DNA of 64,000 nt, from assembly GCF_030286555.1 (NCBI RefSeq), contig NZ_JASVWF010000001.1, positions 124,001 through 188,000 of the forward strand. Direction: 5' to 3'. The stretch is from Actinomycetospora termitidis (GTDB lineage Bacteria > Actinomycetota > Actinomycetes > Mycobacteriales > Pseudonocardiaceae). Numbering within the stretch: position 1 is the stretch's first letter; each line of letters opens with the position of its first letter. The notes under the pieces are model-generated. The model was not told where the DNA came from. It did no database searches and saw only the letters and a program-made list of their open reading frames with translations. This document shows, piece after piece, positions 15,552 through 24,291 of the stretch. The position numbers and the translations under genes are program-made.

Positions 15552-16754
15552 CTAACCCGCCCGCAGCGCCGTCACCATCGCCTCGACCGCGATCTGCGGC
15601 TTCACGTTCGTCTCGAGCGCCTCCCGGCAGGCCAGGACGGCCTCGAGACGGCGCAGCGCGGACTCGCGCGACCCGTCCCGGGCGGCGTTCTCCACCTCGA
15701 TCGCCCGGTCGGGGTGGGTCGCCGCGGCCTCGGCGCCGAACCCGCGCACGAGCACGTCGCGGTAGTAGCCCGCCAGGTCGATCAGCGCGCGGTCGAGCGA
15801 GTCGCGCTTGGTGCGGGTCTGGCGCTGCTTCTGCTGCTTCTCCAGCTCCTTCTCCGCCGCCTTCGCCGCGCGCTGCGCCTGCGCGACACCCTTCCCGGTG
15901 CCCCCGGCCCCCATCGAGACGGCGAGCTCCTCCCGCTCGGCCTCGTCCCGCTCGCCCGTCAGCGCGACCACCTCGGCGTCGGCCGCCGCCATCATGTCGT
16001 CGGCCGCGGCGAACACCTCCGCGGCGCTGCGCAGCGACCGAGGCACGGCGAGGACGGCCTCGCGACGCTGCCGGGCGTTCTCGTCGCGGGCGAGCCGCCG
16101 GGCGCGCCCGATGTGCCCGCCGCAGACGCTCGCCGCCCACGACGCGGTCTCGGCGTCGACGCCGTCGCGCTCCTGCAGCACCGCCGCGATCGCCGACGAC
16201 TGCGGCGTGCGCAGCCGCAGCGGCCGGCACCGCGAGCGGATGGTGACGCTGACGTCGTCCGGGTGCTCGCTCGGCGCGCAGAGCAGGAACACCGTGCGCT
16301 CGTTCGGCTCCTCGACGGCCTTGAGCACCGCGTTGGAGGCCTGCTCGGTCATCCGGTCGGCGTCCTCGATCAGCACGACCTGCCACCGGGCCGTGGTGGG
16401 CATCCGCGCGGCCCGCTCGATCACCGCCCGCATCTCCTTGACCCCGAGCGAGAGCCCCTCGGTGGCCACCTCGTGCACGTCCGCGTGCGTCCCCGCGATC
16501 ACGGTGCGGCAGACCTGGCAGGCGTCGCAGCCCCCGCGCGGACACTGCAGCGCCGCGGCGAACGCCCGGGCGGCGACCGAGCGCCCCGACCCCGGCGGAC
16601 CCGTGAACAACCACGCGTGCGTCATCCCGCCGGAACGACGCCGGCCCTCGTCCGGACCCTCGGAGGCGAACCGGACGTGCGCGGCGTGCTCGGCGGCGGC
16701 CTGCAGCTCGGCGACCGCCTCCGGCTGCCCGACCACCTGGGACCACACGCTCAC
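15552..16754 (-). CDS. holB: DNA polymerase III subunit delta' (clamp loader)
   Basis: 400 residues. AAA+ clamp-loader fold: degenerate Walker A GPPGSGRSVAARAF (Arg instead of Lys, as in inactive delta' subunits), zinc-binding Cys cluster CPRGGCDACQVC, Walker B region VVLIEDADRMTEQASNAVLKAVEEP and sensor 1 SRCRPLRLR. A charged coiled coil (about 285-320, KAAEKELEKQQKQRQTRTK) precedes the C-terminal collar. This corresponds to Rv3644c at the left end of the M. tuberculosis-like gene order. GTG start. Confidence 0.9.
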   Translation of the reverse strand: MSVWSQVVGQPEAVAELQAAAEHAAHVRFASEGPDEGRRRSGGMTHAWLFTGPPGSGRSVAARAFAAALQCPRGGCDACQVCRTVIAGTHADVHEVATEGLSLGVKEMRAVIERAARMPTTARWQVVLIEDADRMTEQASNAVLKAVEEPNERTVFLLCAPSEHPDDVSVTIRSRCRPLRLRTPQSSAIAAVLQERDGVDAETASWAASVCGGHIGRARRLARDENARQRREAVLAVPRSLRSAAEVFAAADDMMAAADAEVVALTGERDEAEREELAVSMGAGGTGKGVAQAQRAAKAAEKELEKQQKQRQTRTKRDSLDRALIDLAGYYRDVLVRGFGAEAAATHPDRAIEVENAARDGSRESALRRLEAVLACREALETNVKPQIAVEAMVTALRAG

Positions 16755-16791
16755 GGCACCGATGATGCCCCAGACCCCCGACAGCCTCCGC

Positions 16792-17295
16792 TCAGAGGTG
16801 CAGGGCCAGCGCGAACACCGCGATCAGCACCGCGATCAGCAGGATCAGCGGCGCCCCGAGCTTCACGCCGCCGAGACCGCCGAGGCCACCACCGGACCGC
16901 GCGGGTCCGGCCGCGCCGGCCCGCCACTCGCCGAACTGCGCCCGGAACTCGGCCTCCTCACGGCGCTCCCGCCGCCACGCCGGCTCGTCGTCGTGATCGG
17001 CCGCCGGAGCGGGTGACTCGGTGTACTCGGGCGGGAGGGCCCGGTGGACCCGCTGCGGCGGGATCGGGCGCGGCGGCGGGACGTCCCGGGCGAGCGGGCG
17101 CAGCGCGCGCTCGCGGTCGTCGTCCATCCAGCGCGCCACGCCCGCGCGGTCGGTCACGCCCGGCAGGCGCAGGTCGGAGTCCGCCGCGCGCGCGACCGTC
17201 GGGTCGTCCTCGCGACGTGCGGGCTGCGTGCCGTCCGGGCCGGCGAGAGGGTCGGCGAGCCGCGGCCGGTCGCCGCGCTCACCCCGGTCGTCCAT
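16792..17295 (-). CDS. Hypothetical protein with C-terminal membrane anchor
   Basis: About 167 residues: a long polar, Arg/Asp/Pro-rich region without recognisable domain, a Gly-rich hinge (SGGGLGGLGG), then one hydrophobic segment APLILLIAVLIAVFALALHL at the extreme C-terminus, a tail anchor. ATG 17295 is used; ATG 17307 is possible. It lies 38 bp upstream of holB on the same strand. No function is recognised. Confidence 0.6.
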   Translation of the reverse strand: MDDRGERGDRPRLADPLAGPDGTQPARREDDPTVARAADSDLRLPGVTDRAGVARWMDDDRERALRPLARDVPPPRPIPPQRVHRALPPEYTESPAPAADHDDEPAWRRERREEAEFRAQFGEWRAGAAGPARSGGGLGGLGGVKLGAPLILLIAVLIAVFALALHL

Positions 17296-17357
17296 ACCCC
17301 CGACCATCACACGATCGGGTGCCCACGGCCAGTGCTGGGCCCGCGAGGCTGTGCGGC

Positions 17358-17672
17358 GTGGACCCCCAGGAGTGCTTCGACGGCCTCGTCACGACGCTGC
17401 GCGACCGGCCCGGCGTCGAGCTCCCGGACCCGACCCGCCGCACCTTCGGCGCCCGCACCCTGCGGGTGCACGGCTCGATCTTCGCGATGGTGCAGGACGA
17501 GGCCCTCGTCGTGAAGCTGCCCGAGGCCCGCGTGGCGGAGCTGCTCGCCGAGGGCACGGGCCGGCCGTTCGGGAACCGTCCGATGAAGGAGTGGGTGTCC
17601 GTCCCCGAGGTCGCGCCGCGGATCTGGCTCGCGCTCGCCGAGGAGGCCCTGGCGTTCGTCGGGCGGGCGTGA
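17358..17672 (+). CDS. TfoX N-terminal-domain-like small protein
   Basis: 104 residues. The pattern RTFGARTLRVHGSIFAMVQDEALVVKLPEARVAELLAEG...PMKEWVSVP resembles the TfoX_N (Sxy) family: a small alpha/beta domain with the conserved FAMV...LVVKLP core. In proteobacteria TfoX controls competence; short actinobacterial members have no known role. The GTG start has GAGG about 10 bases upstream. It lies divergent to the tail-anchored protein. Confidence 0.65.
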   Translation: MDPQECFDGLVTTLRDRPGVELPDPTRRTFGARTLRVHGSIFAMVQDEALVVKLPEARVAELLAEGTGRPFGNRPMKEWVSVPEVAPRIWLALAEEALAFVGRA

Positions 17673-17701
17673 GCGCCCCGCAGAACGGGCAGGGACCCGG
17701 C

Positions 17702-17884
17702 ATGGGACTGAACTACCGCAAGAAGCGCCGCCTCGGTCCGCTGCCGATCTGGCGCAACGTCTCGCGCTCGGACGCCGGCAAGACGGTGTCGTACTCGTTC
17801 AAGCTCGGCCCGTTCACCTGGAACAGCCGGACGAAGAAGAGCACCGTCGACCTGCCGGGCGGCTACTCCTACACCAAGGACTGA
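17702..17884 (+). CDS. Small DUF4236-like protein
   Basis: 60 residues, basic, starting MGLNYRKKRRLGPLPIWRN and rich in aromatic and Gly residues (FKLGPFTWNSRTKKSTVDLPGGYSY). The N-terminal YRKKRRLGP...S..G pattern resembles DUF4236. AGGGA lies 8 bases before the ATG. Function unknown. It ends 1 bp before the convergent SNase gene. Confidence 0.55.
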   Translation: MGLNYRKKRRLGPLPIWRNVSRSDAGKTVSYSFKLGPFTWNSRTKKSTVDLPGGYSYTKD

Positions 17885-17885
17885 G

Positions 17886-18656
17886 TCACTCACAGGCCAC
17901 GCCGTCACCGTCGCGGTCGAGCTTGGCCGCGTAGCCGGGCCCACCGCGGTACAGCGGGGCGGCACCCGCCGCGCGCGCCTCGGTGCAGTTCTTGAACGCG
18001 CCGACGGACGGGGCCGGCTTCGGCGCCGCCGCGACCGGGCGAGGCGCAGGCTTCGGCGTCGCGACCGGCTTCGGCTGGGGCTTCGGCGACGGGTTCCCGA
18101 CGACCGGTGCGGGCTGCGGTCGCGTCGTGGTCGTCGTCCCGCCGCAGGTGCGGCCGTTGCCGTCGAGGGAGCGCAGGCGGGCCTGCACGGACACGGAGGC
18201 GTCGTTGCGGCCCTTGGTGTAGATCGCGGTGTGGTCGGCGCGCACCATCATCTCGGCGAAGTCACCGCCGGAGTACGAGACGTAGCGCAGCTGGCGGTCG
18301 TAGCGGTCGCGGTCGACGCCGGGCTCGGCGGTGAGCCGCACCGACTGACCCAGGATCGCGTCCTCGGCCGCGCGGGTGGCCTTCCGGCCGCCGACCGTCG
18401 GGGCCTCGCAGGAGTCGATCCCGAGCACCCGCACCTCGGTGCCGCCGGTGATCACGAAGGTGTCGCCGTCGATGACGCGGGTGACCATCGCGCTGGAGGC
18501 CGCGCCGTCGGTACCCACAGCATCGGCCGCCACCGGCGACGCGGTCGCGGCGGTGGCCGGCGCCGAGGAGGACGACCGCGTGGCCGTCTGCGGGACGCAG
18601 CCGGCGAGCAGCAGGACGGCCGTGACGGCACCGATGACGAGCGCGACGATGCGCAC
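17886..18656 (-). CDS. Thermonuclease-like lipoprotein with C-terminal excalibur domain
   Basis: 256 residues. Lipoprotein signal (LLLAGC, Cys about residue 19). Staphylococcal nuclease fold about 55-160: VTRVIDGDTFVI, VRVLGIDSCEAP and DRYDRQLRYVSY, covering the Ca-binding Asp and catalytic Arg/Glu region. A Pro/Lys linker (KPQPKPVATPKPAPRPV) leads to an excalibur domain (FKNCTEARAAG...LDRDGDGVACE) with its DxDxDGxxCE Ca-binding loop. Predicted cell-surface nuclease that degrades extracellular DNA or RNA. Confidence 0.9.
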   Translation of the reverse strand: MRIVALVIGAVTAVLLLAGCVPQTATRSSSSAPATAATASPVAADAVGTDGAASSAMVTRVIDGDTFVITGGTEVRVLGIDSCEAPTVGGRKATRAAEDAILGQSVRLTAEPGVDRDRYDRQLRYVSYSGGDFAEMMVRADHTAIYTKGRNDASVSVQARLRSLDGNGRTCGGTTTTTRPQPAPVVGNPSPKPQPKPVATPKPAPRPVAAAPKPAPSVGAFKNCTEARAAGAAPLYRGGPGYAAKLDRDGDGVACE

Positions 18657-18731
18657 TGTTCCCCCGAGGATGTCGACCGAACGCCCCGTGCGACTCGGAC
18701 GAACGGGCTATCGCCTACCGAGATCTCGTCG

Positions 18732-19385
18732 TTACCCCAGCCCGACGACCCGCAGCGCGTGGTCCACCAGCTCGTCGATCCGGCGCTCGTCGGGCCCCGG
18801 GGCATCGGGATGGAACAGCGCGCGGTCCAGCTCCGCCCCGAAGAGCAGGAACGCGAGGTCCGAGGCGGTGCGCTCCGGGTCGTCGACCTCCACGAGCCCC
18901 CGCCCGGCGAGCCGCGCGAGCCCGTCCGCGACCGTCCGCAGCGTCGCACCCGGGGCCCGCCGGTGGTACTCGGCCGCGAGCTCGGGGAACCGGGCGGCCT
19001 CCGCGACCACGAGCCGGCGCACGGCCAGCACGTTCGGCCCGAGCACGGCGGAGGCCCACCGGTGGGCGAGGCGCCGCAGCGCCGGCCCGACGTCCTCCCG
19101 GCGCTCCACCGCCCCGAGGGTGGCCGTGAGCTCCGCGCCGTAGGCCTCGGCGGTCGCCGTCACGCCCAGCACGACGGCCGCGAAGAGGCTCCGCTTGTCG
19201 CCGAACTGGTTGTAGACCGTCTGCTTCGAGACGGCGGCCGCGGCGGCGATGCGGTCCGTCCCGGTCGCCTGGAAGCCGTGGGCGAGGAAGAGCTCGGTGG
19301 CGGCGCGGACGATCGCGGCGCGTGCCGGCTCCACACGCCGCTCGTCGCCCGCGGCCCCGTCGATCCTCACGATCAGCTCATCCAC
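18732..19385 (-). CDS. TetR-family transcriptional repressor
   Basis: 217 residues. The N-terminal HTH reads RAAIVRAATELFLAHGFQATGTDRIAAAAAVSKQTVYNQFGDKRSLF, a classical TetR DNA-binding domain; the rest is helical ligand/dimer domain. GTG at 19385 is chosen because the divergent operator begins exactly there; a longer upstream reading would run through the operator and the neighbouring promoter. It is divergent to the DUF998 membrane protein gene and probably represses both. Confidence 0.9.
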   Translation of the reverse strand: MDELIVRIDGAAGDERRVEPARAAIVRAATELFLAHGFQATGTDRIAAAAAVSKQTVYNQFGDKRSLFAAVVLGVTATAEAYGAELTATLGAVERREDVGPALRRLAHRWASAVLGPNVLAVRRLVVAEAARFPELAAEYHRRAPGATLRTVADGLARLAGRGLVEVDDPERTASDLAFLLFGAELDRALFHPDAPGPDERRIDELVDHALRVVGLG

Positions 19386-19425
19386 TGGACCGGACGGTAC
19401 TGCGATCAGTACCGTCCGGTCCAGT
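19384..19425. promoter_or_regulatory. TetR operator, 19-bp perfect inverted repeat
   Basis: Left arm 19384-19402, spacer CGAT 19403-19406, right arm 19407-19425. The arms are perfect reverse complements, with core GTACTG-cgat-CAGTAC. The site overlaps the GTG start of tetR and lies 33 bp before the divergent ATG, so binding would block both promoters. Confidence 0.85.
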
Positions 19426-19458
19426 CGAGTACCGATCAGTCCAGAGGGGCCCACGACG

Positions 19459-20160
19459 ATGACCGAGACCCGCCCGACCGGACCGTCCGGGAGCCCGCTC
19501 GTCGGCCGCGGCGACGCCGACCTGCACGCCGCGGTCACCCGCTCCCTGCTCGGCTACGGCCTCGTCGCCGGGCCCCTGTACGTGGTGTCCGCCCTCGTCC
19601 AGGGACTCGTGCGCGACGGGTTCGACCTCACGCGCCACGACGTGTCCCTGCTCGCCAACGGCCCGGGCGGGTGGGTGCAGATCGCGACGTTCGTGGTGTG
19701 CGGGCTCATGACGGTCGCCGCGGGGGTCGGCATGAACCGGTCGCTGCGGGTGCTCGACGGCGGGCGTCGCACGTGGGGCGCGTGGCTCGTCGTGGGCTAC
19801 GGGGTCGGCCTGGTGGGCGCCGGCGCGTTCGTCGCGGACCCGATCAACGGGTTCCCACCGGGCGCGCCCGAGGGCGGCGTCGAGGCACCGTCGATCGGCG
19901 GCCTCGGCCACATCGCCTTCGCCGGCCTCGGCTTCCTGTGCCTGATCGTCGCCTGCTTCGTCGTGCCCACGTCCCGGCCGTGGTTCGGACGGATCACCGG
20001 GATCGTGTTCCTGATCGGCTTCGCGGGCGTGACGACGGGCTCGTCGTCACCCGTCGTCGTGATCGGGTTCTGGATCGCGGTGATCCTGGCCTGGACCTGG
20101 ATCGCTGTCACGAGCCTGGAGCTCTACCGGCGGACGCCGTTGCTGACGCCCGCCGGGTGA
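19459..20160 (+). CDS. DUF998 membrane protein
   Basis: 233 residues with about six hydrophobic spans (SLLGYGLVAGPLYVVSALV, IATFVVCGLMTVAAGVGM, WLVVGYGVGLVGAGAFV, and others). The DUF998 pattern shows in DLTRHDVSLLANGPGGWVQ and VADPINGFPPGAP. The family has no defined function. Divergence from a TetR gene across a strong operator indicates ligand-inducible expression. It ends 3 bp before the convergent topA gene. Confidence 0.8.
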   Translation: MTETRPTGPSGSPLVGRGDADLHAAVTRSLLGYGLVAGPLYVVSALVQGLVRDGFDLTRHDVSLLANGPGGWVQIATFVVCGLMTVAAGVGMNRSLRVLDGGRRTWGAWLVVGYGVGLVGAGAFVADPINGFPPGAPEGGVEAPSIGGLGHIAFAGLGFLCLIVACFVVPTSRPWFGRITGIVFLIGFAGVTTGSSSPVVVIGFWIAVILAWTWIAVTSLELYRRTPLLTPAG

Positions 20161-20163
20161 GAC

Positions 20164-23109
20164 TCAGGTCGTCGGCGACTTCCGCGTGGTCGTCGCCTTC
20201 TTGGCGGGGGCCTTCTTGGCCGGCGCCTTCTTCGCGGTGGTCGAGCTCTTCGACGCCGTCGACTTCTTCGGCGCCGGCCCCTTGGCGCGCTTCTCGGCGA
20301 GGAGCTCGGCGGCCCGCTCGTCGGTGAGCGTCTCGACGCTGTCGCCCTTGCGCAGCGACGCGTTGTAGCCGGTGCCGTCGGTGACGTACGGGCCGAAGCG
20401 ACCGTCCTTGACCACCATCGGCTCGCCCGAGACCGGGTCCTTGCCCAGCTCCTTCAGCGGCGGCTTCGCCGCGGCCCGGCCGCGCTGCTTGGGCTGCGCG
20501 AAGATCTTCTGCGCCTCCTCGAGCGTGACCGTGAAGAGCTTCTCCTCGCTGTCGAGCGACCGCGAGTCCTTGTCCTTCTTGATGTACGGCCCGTAGCGCC
20601 CGTTCTGCGCGGTGATCTCGACGCCGGTCTCCGGGTCCTTCCCGACGACGCGCGGGAGGCTGAGGAGCTTCAGGGCGTCGTCGAGGGTGATCTCGGAGAG
20701 CGTCATCGACTTGAACAGCGAGCCGGTCCGCGGCTTGGACTTGTCGCCCTCGGGCAGGGTCTCGGTGACGTACGGCCCGAAGCGCCCCTCCTTGGCGAGG
20801 ATCTCGTGGCCCGACTCCGGGTCGGTGCCCAGCGAGCGCCCCTCCTGCGGGGTGGCGAAGAGCTGCTCGGCCAGCTCGAGGTCGAGCTCGTCGGGCGGGA
20901 GGTCCTCCGGGAGGTTCGCCCGCTGGTTCTTGTCCTCGCCGTCCTCGGTGATCGTCCGCTCGAGGTAGGGCCCGTACCGCCCGACCCGCACGACGATGTC
21001 GCGCCCCTGCTCGTCGACCACGATCGGCAGCGAGTTCACCTCGCGGGCGTCGATGCCCTCGAGGTTGTCCCCGACGAGCTTCTTCAGCCCGCCGAGCTTC
21101 GTCATCGCACCCTCGACGCCGCCGTCGGACGCGGTCTCGCCCCCGAAGTAGAAGTGCGACAGCCACGTCTGGCGCTGGGCGTTGCCCGAGGCGATCGAGT
21201 CGAGCTCGTCCTCGAGGGTCGCGGTGAAGTCGTAGTCGACGAGCCGGCCGAAGTGCTTCTCCATCAACCCGATGACGGCGAACGCGATCCAGCTGGGGAC
21301 GAGGGCGCTGCCCTTCTTCCAGACGTACCCGCGCTCCTGGATGGTGTTGATGATCGACGCGTACGTCGACGGGCGGCCGATGCCGCGCTCCTCCAGGGTC
21401 TTGACGAGGCTCGCCTCGGTGTAGCGGGCGGGCGGGCTGGTGGCGTGGCCGGACGGCTCGAGTTCGTCGGCGCGCAGGCCCTGGTCCTTCTCGAGGCGCG
21501 GGAGCCGCGACTCCGCGTCGTCGGCCTGACCGCCCTCGAGCTCGTCGACGGTCTCGACGTAGGCCCGCAGGAAGCCGGGAAAGGTGATCGTGCGACCCGA
21601 CGTCGTGAAGGTGCAGACCTCGCCGGTCGTGGCGGTCGCCTCGATGCGCACCGTCATCGTCGTGCCCCGGGCGTCCCGCATCTGGCTCGCGATGGTGCGC
21701 TGCCAGATCAGCTCGTAGAGCCGGAACTCGTCGCCGCCGAGCTCGCCCGCGACCTGACCCGGCGTCCGGAAGGAGTCCCCGGCGGGCCGGATGGCCTCGT
21801 GGGCCTCCTGGGCGTTCTTCACCTTGCGCGTGTACTGCCGCGGCTGCTCGGCGACGTTCTCGGCGCCGTAGAGGTCGCGGGCCTGGCTGCGCGCGGCGTT
21901 GATCGCGGTCTCCGACAGCGTCGTGGAGTCCGTACGCATGTAGGTGATGTAGCCGTTCTCGTACAGCCGCTGCGCGGTGCGCATCGTCCGCTCGGACGAG
22001 AACCGCAGCTTGCGGCCGCCCTCCTGCTGGAGCGTGGAGGTCATGAACGGCGCGTAGGGCTTGCGCGTGTAGGGCTTCTCCTCGACCTCGGCGACCGAGT
22101 AGTCGCTCGAGCCGAGGGCCTCGGCCAGCCGGCGGGCCGAGGCCTCGTCGAGACGGTGGACGTTGTCCGACTTCAGCTGCCCGCGGGCGTCGAAGTCGCG
22201 GCCGGTGGCGACGCGCTGATCGCCGATCTTCGTCAGCCCGGCCTTGAAGGTCTGCGGGTTGGCCTGGTCGCCCGCGCCCGTGTTGAGCTGCGCGTCGATG
22301 CCCCAGTAGCCGGCGGAGACGAACGCCATCCGCTCACGCTCGCGCTCGACGATCACGCGGGTGGCCACCGACTGCACGCGGCCCGCCGAGAGCTTCGGCA
22401 TGACCTTCTTCCACAGCACGGGGCTGACCTCGTAGCCGTAGAGCCGGTCGAGGATGCGGCGGGTCTCCTGCGCGTCGACGAGGTCGTGGTCGAGCTCGCG
22501 CGGGTTGGCGGCGGCGGCCCGGATGGCCGACTCGGTGATCTCGTGGAACACCATGCGGCGGACCGGGACCTTGGGCTTGAGGGTCTCCAGCAGGTGCCAC
22601 GCGATGGCCTCGCCCTCGCGGTCGCCGTCCGTCGCGAGGTAGAGCTCGTCGACCTCCTTGAGGGCGTCCTTGAGCTCGGTGACGGTCGACTTCTTGTCCG
22701 GCGTGACGACGTAGAGCGGCTCGAAGGAGTTGTCGACGTCGACCCCGAGCCGCGCCCAGCTCTCGCCCTTGTACTTGGCGGGGACGTCGGCGGCGCCGCG
22801 CGGCAGGTCCCGGATGTGGCCGCGACTGGACTCGACGATGTAGCTCGAGCCCAGGTAGTCCGCGATCTTGCGGGCCTTGGCCGGCGACTCGACGATCACC
22901 AGCCGACGGTTGCCGTCACCGGCCGGCGTCGCCGTGCCGTTGCCGTTCTTGCGCCCGCCGCCCTTGGCCGTGCTCTTGCGGGTGCTGGACGTGCGGGCGC
23001 GCTGGGCCGGTGCGGTGGCCTCGTCGGCCGTCGCCGCGTCCGCCGTCGCGGTCGCGCTCCGTGTCGACTTCGTGCCCGCCGAACCAGCCGCTGCCTCTCG
23101 CGCTGCCAC
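20164..23109 (-). CDS. topA: DNA topoisomerase I
   Basis: 981 residues. After a Thr/Ala-rich N-terminal extension comes the TOPRIM domain (RRLVIVESPAKARKIADYLG; ATDGDREGEAIAWHLLE) and the active-site Tyr in NGYITYMRTDSTTLSE. The C-terminal half carries no Zn ribbons but four repeats ending GRYGPYL/GRFGPYV/GRYGPYI/GRFGPYV, as in mycobacterial TopA (Rv3646c). The end is a Lys/Ala-rich tail (AKKAPAKKAPAKKATTTRK), typical of actinobacterial TopA and important for DNA binding and processivity. GTG start. It relaxes negative supercoils. Confidence 0.97.
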   Translation of the reverse strand: MAAREAAAGSAGTKSTRSATATADAATADEATAPAQRARTSSTRKSTAKGGGRKNGNGTATPAGDGNRRLVIVESPAKARKIADYLGSSYIVESSRGHIRDLPRGAADVPAKYKGESWARLGVDVDNSFEPLYVVTPDKKSTVTELKDALKEVDELYLATDGDREGEAIAWHLLETLKPKVPVRRMVFHEITESAIRAAAANPRELDHDLVDAQETRRILDRLYGYEVSPVLWKKVMPKLSAGRVQSVATRVIVERERERMAFVSAGYWGIDAQLNTGAGDQANPQTFKAGLTKIGDQRVATGRDFDARGQLKSDNVHRLDEASARRLAEALGSSDYSVAEVEEKPYTRKPYAPFMTSTLQQEGGRKLRFSSERTMRTAQRLYENGYITYMRTDSTTLSETAINAARSQARDLYGAENVAEQPRQYTRKVKNAQEAHEAIRPAGDSFRTPGQVAGELGGDEFRLYELIWQRTIASQMRDARGTTMTVRIEATATTGEVCTFTTSGRTITFPGFLRAYVETVDELEGGQADDAESRLPRLEKDQGLRADELEPSGHATSPPARYTEASLVKTLEERGIGRPSTYASIINTIQERGYVWKKGSALVPSWIAFAVIGLMEKHFGRLVDYDFTATLEDELDSIASGNAQRQTWLSHFYFGGETASDGGVEGAMTKLGGLKKLVGDNLEGIDAREVNSLPIVVDEQGRDIVVRVGRYGPYLERTITEDGEDKNQRANLPEDLPPDELDLELAEQLFATPQEGRSLGTDPESGHEILAKEGRFGPYVTETLPEGDKSKPRTGSLFKSMTLSEITLDDALKLLSLPRVVGKDPETGVEITAQNGRYGPYIKKDKDSRSLDSEEKLFTVTLEEAQKIFAQPKQRGRAAAKPPLKELGKDPVSGEPMVVKDGRFGPYVTDGTGYNASLRKGDSVETLTDERAAELLAEKRAKGPAPKKSTASKSSTTAKKAPAKKAPAKKATTTRKSPTT

Positions 23110-23253
23110 CAGTCATGCCTCGTCTCGTCGCCTCGTGACGTCCCGTGCTCGGGCCGGTCACTCGCCGCCAGTGTGCCTCACGGCGCCCTCTCTACCATCG
23201 GGAACGTCACGCGCATCGCTGTCGTTCCCGCTCCACCCACCGATTTCCGCTGG

Positions 23254-24087
23254 TCACGACGCCGACCCGGAGGGTCGATCCGGCCACACCCCGTCGTGGA
23301 GGTGGCGCGGCCGGCCCCCGACCAGCTCTGCGAGCCGACGCTGCCGCGCCCGCCCCACGATCCGGACGACGGGCCCGTCGGAGTCCCCGGCGAGGGTGGC
23401 GCCGAGGCCCGCCCGCTGACACGCCGTGAGCAGGGGCTCGTGGGTGGTCGGAGCGAGCGGGTCGAGACCGAGAGTGTAGGCACGGCCGTTCCACCGCCCC
23501 GCGGCCAGGACCCAGAGCCGCAGGCGGGGCCCGTCCAGCGCCAGCGCGTCCGGGGCGTGCTTCGCGTCGGTGCACCACTGCTGCGCGAGCGGCAGCAGAT
23601 CGGCCCGGAACGCGCTGCGGACGACCGGGCGCCCGTCCGGCGCCCGCTCCACCTCCGCGGGCACCCCTCGCCCCCGGAAGGCACAGCACAGCGCGTGCGC
23701 CCGCCATTCCGCCTCCGGGTCCGTGACGGCCGGTGGGGCGGGCTCGGGCTCCGCGGGCGGCGGCTCGGCCTCCGCGTCGGGCGGCGGGCCGTCGTCGCGG
23801 ACCGGGAGGTCGTCGTCGGGGATCTCGTCGACGCCCTCCTCCCAGGTGCGCTGATCGGCGAGCACCGTCGGCGGTGCCGCGGGCTCGTCGGGAACCGGAG
23901 GTGCCGGCTCGACCGGCACCGGCTCGTCGTCGGGAAGGTCCTCGGGTTCGGGCGGCAGTGCCCCGAGGACGATCGTGAGGCGCGCCGCCGTGCCGCGGCC
24001 GAACAGCGACATCTCCCCGCCGGCGCAGAGCACGCCCTCGAGGTCGGTGATCGCGCGCGGCAGGGCGTCCGCCGAGTAGAACGACAT
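23254..24087 (-). CDS. Conserved hypothetical protein upstream of topA
   Basis: About 277 residues. The N-terminus (MSFYSADALPRAITDLEGVLCAGGEMSLFGRGTAARLTIVLG) is folded. An acidic Pro-rich linker (about 50-125) follows, then a basic alpha/beta C-terminal domain with AEWRAHALCCAFRGRGVPAEV, VVRSAFRADLLPLAQQW and RLRLWVLAAGRWNGRAYTLGLD. The C-terminal pattern faintly recalls LAGLIDADG-type folds, but no catalytic motif is seen. Co-directional with topA, 144 bp upstream, as in other actinobacteria. ATG 24087 is chosen over 24096. Confidence 0.65.
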   Translation of the reverse strand: MSFYSADALPRAITDLEGVLCAGGEMSLFGRGTAARLTIVLGALPPEPEDLPDDEPVPVEPAPPVPDEPAAPPTVLADQRTWEEGVDEIPDDDLPVRDDGPPPDAEAEPPPAEPEPAPPAVTDPEAEWRAHALCCAFRGRGVPAEVERAPDGRPVVRSAFRADLLPLAQQWCTDAKHAPDALALDGPRLRLWVLAAGRWNGRAYTLGLDPLAPTTHEPLLTACQRAGLGATLAGDSDGPVVRIVGRARQRRLAELVGGRPRHLHDGVWPDRPSGSAS

Positions 24088-24161
24088 CTGCCCCACGCGC
24101 GCGCACTCTAGAACACGCGTTCGAAGCAGCGTCGTCCACGCGCCGACGGGGGCTCGACGCG

Positions 24162-24219
24162 GCGAGTGCGACGTGACGCAGGTTCCGGGGCGCCAGGACC
24201 TGCCAGGTGTCGCACTCGC
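24162..24219. repeat. Intergenic long inverted repeat
   Basis: Arms GCGAGTGCGAC (24162-24172) and GTCGCACTCGC (24209-24219) are perfect complements. Inner CAGGT / ACCTG and GGGGCGCC segments extend the stem imperfectly. It lies between hppA and the gene upstream of topA. It may be a palindromic repeat element or part of a terminator; there is no second copy of the arms in the window. Confidence 0.5.
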
Positions 24220-24246
24220 GCCCGCCGATGGGCGCCGGACAGCACG

Positions 24247-24279
24247 AGGGGCGCCGTCCGGACACCGGACGACGCCCCT
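24247..24279 (-). terminator. hppA terminator
   Basis: AGGGGCGCCGTCCGG pairs with CCGGACGACGCCCCT around ACA with one mismatch: a 15-bp GC-rich stem, 12 bp after the hppA stop. Strong intrinsic terminator candidate on the minus strand. Confidence 0.8.
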
Positions 24280-24291
24280 CGCGAGGTGGAA

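Noticed and set aside
20806-24111. Very long open frame on the plus strand opposite topA
   Set aside because: It is antisense to an unambiguous topoisomerase; its translation is Arg/Val/Asp-rich low complexity typical of GC-rich shadow frames.
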